Assembly (NCBI GenBank): GCA_009841255.1
Contig: VXMD01000041.1
Coordinates: 39,282-103,281 of the forward strand
Direction: 5' to 3'
Origin: Candidatus Poribacteria bacterium
Lineage (GTDB): Bacteria; Poribacteria; WGA-4E; WGA-3G
Length of the DNA: 64,000 nucleotides
The position numbers were made by a program, and so were the translations under genes. Below are positions 48,301-54,765 of the stretch, piece by piece (within the stretch, counting starts at the first letter, position 1; every line of letters starts with the position of its first letter). The notes beneath the pieces were generated by a model. The model was not told where the DNA came from and did not search any database. It worked only from the letters and a program-made list of their open reading frames with translations.

Positions 48301-48349
48301 GTTCCACATCTCGCTTAAGGAGAAAATGGATATAGCCAACTCGTTTTAA
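45347..48349 (+). CDS. ECF sigma factor fused through a membrane helix to an Asp-box (BNR) propeller
   Basis: 1000 residues. Sigma region 2 covers about residues 5-90 ('EEITQDTFIQVYKKLETLEDPNRFDGWLYVIANRLCIN') and region 4 about 135-185 ('LPESERTVVTLYYLGEMTTKEIS', 'GVSINTIKSRLQRARKRL'), as in RpoE-type ECF factors. A linker leads to one hydrophobic helix at about 222-247 ('LATLSAAVVLVILFGLGG'). The rest is beta-rich with seven Asp-box motifs such as 'SDDNGETWNAL', 'STDAGQHWNPI', 'SPDLGDSWTEI', 'SIDGGKTWTPL', 'TTDAGESWHPY', 'STDGGETWESV' and 'SFDSGDSWKDI', the sialidase/Ycf48 propeller type. The sigma end should be cytoplasmic and the propeller outside, giving a one-piece sensor and sigma factor. 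About 18 residues near 695-712 are encoded by inserted repeat DNA. Confidence 0.82.
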   Translation: MIDNDVQLIRRILSGDDEAFSILMRKHQKGVHALIWRKIGDFQIAEEITQDTFIQVYKKLETLEDPNRFDGWLYVIANRLCINWIKRNKAKTDRLNMQSLEETLPEEVEEASHFHQRETEAEKRRQNLVKMLLEKLPESERTVVTLYYLGEMTTKEISRFLGVSINTIKSRLQRARKRLQEEEALVHETLSGVQLSDNLTENVMRHIADLKPTSTPPTKKPLLPLATLSAAVVLVILFGLGGQYLLRFQQPYSFDAQSEPTIELVDAPIYLEIVAKPAVRNQVGRTIIPGKNSGAGMQTSQTTFTTNIRDDASQFSNSQWTQSIGPKGSIVFNMFEATDGTIYAAAKTGLYKLTSDATWMLINPDITTGQYRVPMTEHQGTLYTVSVNEVLASDDNGETWNALGPRPKGIANGLIVTAAIPKNDPNAAITLYLALQEKGIFRSTDAGQHWNPINSGLTGKRIFTIATIGNTLFAGTNQGLYRLGSSNWQQSLTDASGAVYALTVDQNNLYVGMGPDVVYSASSKSYPKIPNLEAFKKRVFHSPDLGDSWTEITPTDESQVINLPSAIQVLASGKTLLLLGVTEFRSIDGGKTWTPLRSNISSYMTPRFPAVAIDENTFYKADAFGISRTTDAGESWHPYVEGMTGPATYDLIALNHRLYMHIGGDLVQSTDGGETWESVHFDTHEHIQTGYRSLVNGYNENLLTDNQQLTTLTRNSTPIQNSKAQVADQNRFDTDFYANVKLTVADNVLYAISIQENKPSIFRTFPAGEELIPIHGVPAFEAKPAPDKDNISVYMPYLLRKKNTEIGAFAVDGGTFYAEYNHRLFKWKPGTSEWIDTGFAGISPEFALAVSGETIYAGKANGKLFQSFDSGDSWKDITSTLPIRFAYFKEIIFAGSTICIATDTGVLISKTGEHWQVATDKNRMPIVIDKFAVDGTIIYGVGGSGAYQLDARSEWELLSADVPDSILSLVISKDRLYIETHSHGMFHISLKEKMDIANSF
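47428..47480. repeat. Low-complexity repeat inserted in the sigma-propeller gene
   Basis: GGTTATAACGAAAACCTCTT and AACTGATAACCAACAACTAA belong to the GATAACTGA family. The frame stays open, giving Asn/Gln/Leu-rich residues in a loop between propeller blades. Confidence 0.65.
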
Positions 48350-48664
48350 ACTTTCCCGATTATGGGGAGGCTCCACAATCGCCCGGCATCCTCCCCACCT
48401 CCATTTCCCATCGCGATCGGAGGTAAAAATAATCTGTTCACCTGTTGGTGACCAAGCGGGTGCCATATCACGCGCAGGGTGATTGGTTAATCTGACACGC
48501 TGACTCCCGTCTGGATTCATCATATAAATTTCCGCGTTGCCGTCAACGGTGGAGTTAAACACGATTTTAGCAGTTGCTGGAGCGTTTGCCAAAACCGGAC
48601 CCATCGCCTTGCACAACAGCATCAGGCTGAGTCCAAAAAAGAGAAACAAACACGAGCGGTTCAT
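48248..48664 (-). pseudogene. Truncated PD40/TolB-like gene
   Basis: ATG 48664 (GGAGGAAAG upstream) starts a signal peptide ('LFLFFGLSLMLLCKAMGPVLAN') and the first PD40 blades ('IVFNSTVDGNAEIYMMNPDGSQRVRLTNHP', 'APAWSPTGEQIIFTSDRDG'), closely similar to the start of the intact genes at 43996 and 48752. After about residue 85 the similarity ends; the rest of the frame runs antisense into the 3' end of the sigma-propeller gene and has no propeller pattern and no WG-x-[LIM]-K tail. Its remaining blades are missing, so this is a 5' fragment, possibly left by recombination with its paralogue next door. Confidence 0.65.
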
Positions 48665-48709
48665 AAGATTCTTTCCTCCATCTGGTATCATGAGGTAACT
48701 CACTTCTCA

Positions 48710-48745
48710 AAAAGGAGTTTCCCAATGCCTATTGTGTCACTTTTC
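48710..48745 (-). repeat. GACAC element, partial copy F
   Basis: Minus strand GTGACACAATAGGCATTGGG AAA; keeps the GACACA end and the GGGAAA centre but not the GGTGCATA end. Lies before the truncated PD40 gene. Confidence 0.3.
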
Positions 48746-48751
48746 TGTGAA

Positions 48752-49762
48752 TTAGTCTTGTGTTTTGAGTTTCCCCCACGTGGTCGTCAAAAGGGAGGGT
48801 TGGGGCGCGACTGGCAATGCATACGCCGGATCAAACCAATCCCCGCCAGCATTCGCTTGAATGCTACCCCCAAGATGCGTCAGCTGCGTCCGAATCCCGC
48901 TGTTTACATCAACTTTGAAGATTTGGAACCGACCCTTAATTTTCTGTGTATAGAGAACTTCATCTCCATTTGGCGATAACGCTGGATACTGGGCATAGGG
49001 ACCTGCTTCTTTAACGAGCTGCTGGAGACCGGTGCCGTCGCGATTGACGATGTAGATCGTCTGTTTATCCTTCCATGCGTTATGCAGATCCCTATCCAAC
49101 ATGGGGAGCGGATGCTTGTTCCCAGTAAAGGCAAGTCTATCTCCCACAGCCGACCAAGAAGGATCGTATTGCCAAATCAGTGCTTTTATGGGTAGCGGTT
49201 TTTCCTGCGCTCGTGTCTGGACGTTGATAAATGTCAGTTGAGAGGCGAATGGCTGGTCTACAGAGTAGGCAATTTCAGTGCCATCGGGCGACCATGCGGG
49301 AGACCAGCCATTCGCAATATATTCATCCTCTTGTTCCCCAAGGCGCGCAATGCGGATATCAGAATTAAGACTATCCCCCAACCTGTTCACATAAGCGATG
49401 TGTTTGCCATCTGGCGACCATGTTGGACTTTTTCTAAAAAATTTCGTTTTTTTCTTGAAGACGCGTCGAACGTTGGTTCCATCTGGATTCATCAGGTAAA
49501 GGTCTCGCTCGCCCCCGCGATCGGAGATGAAAAGAATCTTTTCACCGGTAGGTGCCCAGACGGCTTGCAGATCATTTCCAGGATGTTGTGTGAGTCTCAC
49601 CTGTTCGCTGCCATCAGGGTTCATGGTGTATATTTCTCTGTTTCCATCGCGTGTAGAGGTAAACAAGATTTTAGGGGTCGTCGGTGCTTTTGCGAAAAGC
49701 GGGGAAATCTTTACACACAGCAGGACCAGCGTGAGAATGCGAAAAGTGGATATAAGTCTCAT
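48752..49762 (-). CDS. Exported PD40/TolB-like propeller protein with WG-x-[LIM]-K tail
   Basis: 336 residues from ATG 49762 (GGAGGAA upstream), with signal peptide 'FRILTLVLLCVKISPLFAK'. PD40 blades: 'ILFTSTRDGNREIYTMNPDGSEQVRLTQHP', 'QAVWAPTGEKILFISDRGG', 'SPTWSPDGKHIAYVNR', 'SPAWSPDGTEIAYSV', 'DPSWSAVGDRLAFTG' and 'YPALSPNGDEVLYTQ'. It ends 'PSLLTTTWGKLKTQD'. The last 40 residues and their DNA are nearly identical to the gene at 43996, more so than the central blades, which suggests gene conversion or selection on the tail. Located outside the cytoplasm. Partners unknown; the sigma-propeller fusion lies next to both copies. Confidence 0.8.
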   Translation of the reverse strand: MRLISTFRILTLVLLCVKISPLFAKAPTTPKILFTSTRDGNREIYTMNPDGSEQVRLTQHPGNDLQAVWAPTGEKILFISDRGGERDLYLMNPDGTNVRRVFKKKTKFFRKSPTWSPDGKHIAYVNRLGDSLNSDIRIARLGEQEDEYIANGWSPAWSPDGTEIAYSVDQPFASQLTFINVQTRAQEKPLPIKALIWQYDPSWSAVGDRLAFTGNKHPLPMLDRDLHNAWKDKQTIYIVNRDGTGLQQLVKEAGPYAQYPALSPNGDEVLYTQKIKGRFQIFKVDVNSGIRTQLTHLGGSIQANAGGDWFDPAYALPVAPQPSLLTTTWGKLKTQD

Positions 49763-49854
49763 GGGATATTCCTCCGAAAAGGTCTTGGGAAAGAAATTTT
49801 GCCCTATCATTTGCCTTGATAAAATTTTCTATGGTTTATTCTTCATGCCTTATA

Positions 49855-49889
49855 ACTTAAAGACACATTTATCAGCGAAAAGGGTGCAT
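49855..49889 (+). repeat. GACAC/GGTGCATA element, copy E
   Basis: CTTAAAGACACATTTATCAG then CGAAAAGGGTGCATAT, 93 bases upstream of the PD40 start at 49762 but pointing away from it. Confidence 0.45.
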
Positions 49890-49941
49890 ATCGGTAAAAA
49901 AATGGAAATGGGTATCTCTGTGGATTTCTCAGACGGTTCTT

Positions 49942-49974
49942 GTAGGTTGGATTGAGCATCCAGCGAAACCCAAC
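49942..49974 (+). repeat. GTAG-headed hairpin
   Basis: GTAGGTTGGATTGAGCATCC then AGCGAAACCCAAC: stem GTTGG/CCAAC region; relative of 2495-2560. It sits in the 300-base gap between the PD40 gene and the enolase-superfamily gene, which has no gene of its own. Confidence 0.45.
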
Positions 49975-50061
49975 TGAGCGTTTAATCCAGTAAATCCTGA
50001 TTCAGACGGAAATATCCCCAATCCGCGTAATCCGTGTCAGCCGCGATTCTGACAATAGACC

Positions 50062-51303
50062 CTACACACACCTCTCCAAAACCACGCCCTCCCGTTCAAT
50101 ACGCGCGAAGGTCTCTTTGTATTCAGCACTGCCATCGTCGTCCCAATACGTCGTAGAAATAGGAGCGGTGTAGCGCATTGGAATCAAACGACTCCGATCC
50201 GGACGGACCATAAAAAGCGAATTTTTTGGATCCGCGATGTTATACATCCTCGTGCCGTTTTTGAATTGAGATTTGAGAATCCACCGTTCCTGCTCCGGCA
50301 GTTTTAAAGACTTCAGCCGTTCTAATTCATCACGATCCAGTGTCACACCGAGCCCAGGGGATTCAGGGACACGCACGAATCCGTTAATCGGGGTCAAATT
50401 CTCGTTGACCACATCCGTTTTCCACGTCTCAGTATCCGAATGAAAATGGAAGGTCGCCGTTGGAAACGCCGCCATCATGTGAGTTGTCATCGCACGCGTG
50501 ATATTTCCACCGACATTTTGAAGCATGAACGGACTCCCATTCGCCGCAAAAAGCCCGGCGCGCCGGATCGCATCACCAATCTTCGCATGTCCAAGCATAT
50601 AAATGTCGGCAGGTCCCATGAACACCTCGTAGGTTGCCCCCATCGGAAAATGGTGGAGTACAATCGGCAGCCGTGAGCGTTGACGGAGTTCAACGTAACC
50701 CTGTATGTCTTCACCGGGCAACGGATCTTCAAAGCAACCGGCGATCCGATATTGAGACAATGCATCAACCAATTCAGGGATGTGGTCATCTGTCCCGCCC
50801 ATCGTGAAGTCGTAGTGGATCTTGAACCCCTCCGGTGCAACGGCTTCCATTGCCTCAGTCTGGTCGAGGACATTCTCAAAGGGTGAGAGATGATATTTCA
50901 TCCATGTGTATCCTTGTGCCGCATACGTAGCAACGGTCTCTGCCATACGCCTCGGGTCGGTCGAAACCGTCCAACACCCCACAGGCACCCATGAACGATA
51001 CTTCTGTCCGAATAACTTATACACTGGCACGCCTGCTGCCTTTCCCATCAAATCATACATCGCCGTGCCGAGTCCAAGCGAGGTCTCATCTCCTACCCAG
51101 TCAAACGGATTTGTCCCGATGTACGGATCGATAACATCCTGCGGCTCGCGTCTCCCGCTCTCACCCAACCCCTCCAAGCCCGTATCTGTCCGAGCCACAT
51201 ATACAGTCCGCTGGATCGGACCATAGTAATGATTGAGTTGATAGGCGAGAAAATCTTGGTATTCAAGCGTGATCTCATGAACTTCAATCTCTGTAATTTT
51301 CAT
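50062..51303 (-). CDS. Enolase-superfamily protein with incomplete metal site
   Basis: 413 residues from ATG 51303 (AGAGGT upstream). The N-terminal capping domain ('MKITEIEVHEITLEYQDFLAY', 'DTGLEGLGESG') and barrel are those of the mandelate racemase/muconate lactonizing family. Two metal ligands are visible: Asp in 'IHYDFTMGG' and Glu in 'CFEDPLPG'. At the third position, where the family has a Glu after a Gly, this protein has 'LPIVLHHFPMG'. The usual Lys-x-Lys is 'WMKYHL'. The family reaction needs three acidic ligands, so this protein may bind metal differently or have lost the reaction. It is divergent from the Rieske gene, sharing a 129-base control region. Confidence 0.75.
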   Translation of the reverse strand: MKITEIEVHEITLEYQDFLAYQLNHYYGPIQRTVYVARTDTGLEGLGESGRREPQDVIDPYIGTNPFDWVGDETSLGLGTAMYDLMGKAAGVPVYKLFGQKYRSWVPVGCWTVSTDPRRMAETVATYAAQGYTWMKYHLSPFENVLDQTEAMEAVAPEGFKIHYDFTMGGTDDHIPELVDALSQYRIAGCFEDPLPGEDIQGYVELRQRSRLPIVLHHFPMGATYEVFMGPADIYMLGHAKIGDAIRRAGLFAANGSPFMLQNVGGNITRAMTTHMMAAFPTATFHFHSDTETWKTDVVNENLTPINGFVRVPESPGLGVTLDRDELERLKSLKLPEQERWILKSQFKNGTRMYNIADPKNSLFMVRPDRSRLIPMRYTAPISTTYWDDDGSAEYKETFARIEREGVVLERCV

Positions 51304-51323
51304 ACGGAATACCTCTGCCAAAC

Positions 51324-51352
51324 TTGCTTTAAAAATTGATAGATGCTATAAT
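51324..51352 (+). promoter_or_regulatory. Sigma-70 promoter of the Rieske gene
   Basis: TTGCTT (51324-51329), 17 bases, TATAAT (51347-51352) with TGC extension. Leader of about 75 bases to the GTG start, whose SD is AGGAGGTG. Confidence 0.6.
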
Positions 51353-51432
51353 TAGAGTTAGAATAAAATAAAAAATGAAACGTTTTACACTGAATCTACT
51401 TGAATTGGACCCTAAATTTCAGGAGGTGAACC

Positions 51433-53277
51433 GTGCGTACTTCAACCTTTACCCCCGAAGAATCCGGTGCAGGTACTATCCAATTTGAACCCGTGCCTAT
51501 AGAGACGGTAGAACAGACTGATCTTGAGTACCATCAACTCTGTCGCGCCGATGCGTTTCAAGACTTAGAAGGCAAACCGTTCCACGTCAACGGTACACAC
51601 TTGGCTGTTTTCCAATACCAAGATAAATTTTACGCCGTTGATAACCGATGCCCACACATGGGGTATCCTATGTCCAAAGGCAGCATCCGAGATGGCGTTC
51701 TCATCTGCCACTGGCATCACTGGGAATTCGACCTCAAATCCGGCGGTTGCTTTCAGGCTTTCGGCGATGACCTCAAAGCCTTTCCTGTGGAACTTCGCGA
51801 CGACGGTTATCTATACGTCGGCTTGGCAAAAGGTGAACGAGAGGCGGCAAAACGACGCGTCATTGACCGTGGCAAGCGCGCACTTGAGCGAGGCCTCAAA
51901 GACCGCAGCACCTTCTTTATCGCGAAAGCCGTCACTGCGCTTCGAGACGCTGGTGCCGCACCCAACGAAATTATTCATCAGGGTCTCCACTACGGTGCCC
52001 ATAAGAGTAGCGAAGGCTGGTCGTCTGGTGTTGCTATCCTCACCTTGGCGGCAAACCTGTGGGACGATGTAGACCCAAATGATCACAACCTGTTTCTCGT
52101 ACACGGTTTGAGTCAGATTAGCCGTCGAACGACAGGGAGTTCTCGTCCGTATCGTGCCCCGTTTCCGACAATGAGTGAGGAACACGATCTTGAAACGCTC
52201 AAGCGGTGGTTCCGCTACTTTGTGGATAAACGGCACTCAGGTGCCGCCGAGCGGATCCTGTTGACGCTGAATGACCGCGGCTACGATAAATCGGTGATCG
52301 CAGATTTCGTCTTCACTGCCGCGACCGACTTCTACTTCACAGGCGATGGACACGCCCTCGATTTCGCTAACAAGATGTTCGAGGCGTTAGATTACGTCGA
52401 TTGGGAAGGGGCACACGAAATCTTACGTCCGATTGTTGTCGATCTCGTGAGTCGAACCCGACATGAGGAAACCTCACGCTGGGCAGACGCAGTGCCTGTC
52501 TTAGAACCCGTCTTTGAGCGGCTTGAGAGTATCTGGCAGGACAACCAAGCCAACGAAGCGGAACTCGACATTTCAGCGTTTACACAGACACTCCTCGGCG
52601 ATGACTTCGCGCCGATTGTCGTTGCGGTCGAAGAAAAACTTCGGGCAGGTGTGGATCCGCGAGATATCTGCCGCGCAATGACCTACGCTTCCGCGATTCG
52701 GACGGCTCGTTTTCATCTCAAGAACGAAGGCGATTGGCACGATGTGGCGAATATTTACTCCTACGCACACGCCCTGTACCACGCCTTTGACTATGCGCCG
52801 AGTACCCACTTATTGCGCGGTATTTTTCACGGCGTCGTTTTCTTGGCGTATTTGCGTTGGTTGAACATGCCTGCCGCCCGTATACCGAGGCCAGGACAGC
52901 GGATACCCGATGAAACCTATGACTCCGTTGATAAGATGCTGGAGCGGTTACAAGAGTTCGCGGACTTCCAGAAGGTCTACGAGGCAGAAATCCTGGTGAA
53001 CCAATATCTGGAAGAGGGGCATGAGATTGCGCCATTGAAGCAGACACTCTCACACATCCTGCTCCGCGAAGACGCTGAACTGCACATGTTCCAGGTCCTG
53101 GAAGTCGCATTCCGGCATTACGAGTTGTCGGTGGATCGGGAAGAGCAGCGAATGCATCTATTGGCAGCGACCCGTTACATCACAGCACAGAAGTTGATGA
53201 AGAACATCTTGTGGTCTACCGAAAACGCAGAGCGTCTCGCTCGTGGTGAATTATTGAGTGAGCGCGACGACGACTAA
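51433..53277 (+). CDS. Rieske [2Fe-2S] protein with large helical C-terminal domain
   Basis: 614 residues from GTG 51433, with AGGAGGTGA just upstream. Residues about 35-135 form a Rieske domain with both cluster-binding motifs: Cys-x-His in 'CPHMGYPMSKG' and Cys-x-x-His in 'CHWHHWEFD' (about 73-95), as in ferredoxin components and oxygenases. The remaining 450 residues are helical and rich in His, Asp and Glu ('GLHYGAHKSSEGWSSGVAILTLAANLWDD', 'HALYHAFDYAPSTHLLRGIFHGVVFLAYLRW'), lacking the normal Rieske oxygenase alpha-subunit His-His-Asp pattern. The His-rich helices recall the questin-oxidase-like family. A redox enzyme is likely; the substrate is unknown. Confidence 0.75.
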   Translation: MRTSTFTPEESGAGTIQFEPVPIETVEQTDLEYHQLCRADAFQDLEGKPFHVNGTHLAVFQYQDKFYAVDNRCPHMGYPMSKGSIRDGVLICHWHHWEFDLKSGGCFQAFGDDLKAFPVELRDDGYLYVGLAKGEREAAKRRVIDRGKRALERGLKDRSTFFIAKAVTALRDAGAAPNEIIHQGLHYGAHKSSEGWSSGVAILTLAANLWDDVDPNDHNLFLVHGLSQISRRTTGSSRPYRAPFPTMSEEHDLETLKRWFRYFVDKRHSGAAERILLTLNDRGYDKSVIADFVFTAATDFYFTGDGHALDFANKMFEALDYVDWEGAHEILRPIVVDLVSRTRHEETSRWADAVPVLEPVFERLESIWQDNQANEAELDISAFTQTLLGDDFAPIVVAVEEKLRAGVDPRDICRAMTYASAIRTARFHLKNEGDWHDVANIYSYAHALYHAFDYAPSTHLLRGIFHGVVFLAYLRWLNMPAARIPRPGQRIPDETYDSVDKMLERLQEFADFQKVYEAEILVNQYLEEGHEIAPLKQTLSHILLREDAELHMFQVLEVAFRHYELSVDREEQRMHLLAATRYITAQKLMKNILWSTENAERLARGELLSERDDD

Positions 53278-53420
53278 TAGCACCCTTGCGTTATGTAGAA
53301 CCCCAAAACATTGGGACAATTGTTCAATAAACAAGGTCCTATCCTCGCCTATTCATCAATCTTCGGGCAGGAGACCCCATGCTTTAGCTTGGGGAGGAAT
53401 GCCCGCCTCCTGTAAAAAAA

Positions 53421-53449
53421 ATGACTTTACCCACAAAATATGGTATACT
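53421..53449 (+). promoter_or_regulatory. Promoter of tnpB
   Basis: ATGACT (53421-53426), 17 bases, TATACT (53444-53449) with TGG extension, about 98 bases before the ATG. Confidence 0.5.
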
Positions 53450-53546
53450 ATATACATCACGTTGGCAGACATGCAAAGCATTGCCCCTCGGCAATATGTC
53501 TGCCGTCCCACTTTGCAGGGCATAAAGGCGTGATACGTGAAACGCT

Positions 53547-54695
53547 ATGAGGAAACGAAAAAAGAAAAAGCATCGCAGAACATACTCGTTTCAACTGCGC
53601 GAACATCCAAAGAATGTGCGTCTCGGGAATATGCTTGACGATCTTGCGGATGTTCATAACCACTTTCTTGCGTTGGAAAAGCGGTATTACCGTCGATATG
53701 GGAAGTATGCGGGGCGTTTTCGCTTGCAACCGCACTTGACTCACCTGCTTAAGCGGACAAAAAAGCATTGGGCGTGGATACCTCGCGATACATTGGATGA
53801 AGTGATTGTCCGTATTCACGTCGCTTACGAACGTTTCTTTGACGGACTTGGCGGACTTCCACAGTTCAAGCGGAAAGGAAGATACCGCTCTGCGAAGTTC
53901 CAATCGGCGTATCTCCTTGAAGCAGGACGTGTCTGGCTTTCTTTCAAAGCGTGGGACGCACCTACTGAATCCTTGAAGTTCAACAAACGCTGGTTCTCTT
54001 TCCATCAACACCGCGACTGGGACGGTAAAGTTTGCTATATTCAAATCCTTCGTGATCGTGTTGGGACCTATTGGCTCTATGTCGTTACAGACGCTTCCAC
54101 AACCGAATCCTATTCTGCTACAGGTGAGAGCGTAGGAATAGACTTCGGGATGGAGACCTACCTTACATTTAGCAACGGCGAAAAGAAACAATCGCCACAG
54201 TTCTTGAAACACGCCTTGAAAGAACTCCGAACTCTCAACAAAAACCTTTCGCGCAAAGTCAAAGGTTCCGGGAATTGGTGGCGGTGTGTCAGACAACTTG
54301 CACGGTTGTATCGGCATATAACCAACCAACGCAAGGACTGGCACTACAAGGTTGCTACCGACCTGTGCGAAAGGTTTGATACGATCGTTACCGAGACGCT
54401 GAACCTTGATGGGATGAAACGCCTGTGGGGACGGAAAGTCTCCGATCTCGCCTTTTACCAGTTTGTTGAGATATTGAAGTATAAGTGCATCAAACATAAG
54501 CGTGAGTTTATTCAAATCGGTCAGTGGACACCCACCACGAAACCGTGCAGTGGGTGTGGATACCATAACGAAAAACTTTCTCTCTCTGATAGACAGTGGA
54601 CGTGTCCTGAATGTGGTTCACATCACGATAGAGACGTGAACGCTGCGATAAATATCTTGAGGGCTGCCTTGGGTCCCTCTGTGGAGCAGACGTAA
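53547..54695 (+). CDS. tnpB: TnpB RNA-guided nuclease
   Basis: 382 residues, full length for the family. The N-terminal helix-turn-helix region is basic ('RKRKKKKHRRTYSFQL'). The RuvC-like nuclease has all three acidic motifs: Asp in 'VGIDFGMETYL' (about residue 199), Glu in 'IVTETLNLDGM' (about 284) and Asp in 'HDRDVNAAINI' (about 365), with the zinc ribbon Cys pairs 'CSGCG' and 'CPECG' between the last two. Such proteins cut DNA guided by an RNA made from the element's 3' end. The gene appears intact and has its own promoter, so it may still be active. The omega-RNA would cover the last part of the gene and the right end (about 54560-54763). Confidence 0.9.
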   Translation: MRKRKKKKHRRTYSFQLREHPKNVRLGNMLDDLADVHNHFLALEKRYYRRYGKYAGRFRLQPHLTHLLKRTKKHWAWIPRDTLDEVIVRIHVAYERFFDGLGGLPQFKRKGRYRSAKFQSAYLLEAGRVWLSFKAWDAPTESLKFNKRWFSFHQHRDWDGKVCYIQILRDRVGTYWLYVVTDASTTESYSATGESVGIDFGMETYLTFSNGEKKQSPQFLKHALKELRTLNKNLSRKVKGSGNWWRCVRQLARLYRHITNQRKDWHYKVATDLCERFDTIVTETLNLDGMKRLWGRKVSDLAFYQFVEILKYKCIKHKREFIQIGQWTPTTKPCSGCGYHNEKLSLSDRQWTCPECGSHHDRDVNAAINILRAALGPSVEQT

Positions 54696-54763
54696 GACTT
54701 TCAAAAGAAAGTGGACTGCTACGAAGCACAAGCTCCTGCCTTTAGGCAGTGGGTGCCTTGACT
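54560..54763 (+). ncRNA. Predicted omega-RNA of TnpB
   Basis: Placed by analogy: in IS605-group elements the guide RNA scaffold overlaps the 3' end of tnpB and runs to the right end, here ending in the CTGCCTTTAGGCAG hairpin at 54736-54749. The guide would be the bases just outside, beginning about TTGCTACGGATGTG. The limits are approximate. Confidence 0.4.
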
Positions 54764-54765
54764 TG

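Larger units (their letters stand above)
53371..54765 (+). mobile_element. TnpB element (IS605/IS1341-like, no TnpA)
   Basis: The left part carries a hairpin CCCCATGC-TTTA-GCTTGGGG (53375-53394), then a promoter and the tnpB gene; the right end carries CTGCCTTTAGGCAG (54736-54749) in the setting AGCTCCTGCC...GTGGGTGCCTTGAC, the form of IS605-group right ends. No transposase tnpA is present, so it would need one supplied from elsewhere. The right boundary coincides with the broken end of the GH67/GH28-like gene. Exact ends cannot be fixed by eye. Confidence 0.7.

Noticed and set aside
53457..54566. A 369-codon open frame on the minus strand across tnpB
   Set aside because: It is antisense to a full-length TnpB with all catalytic motifs and shows no protein pattern of its own.
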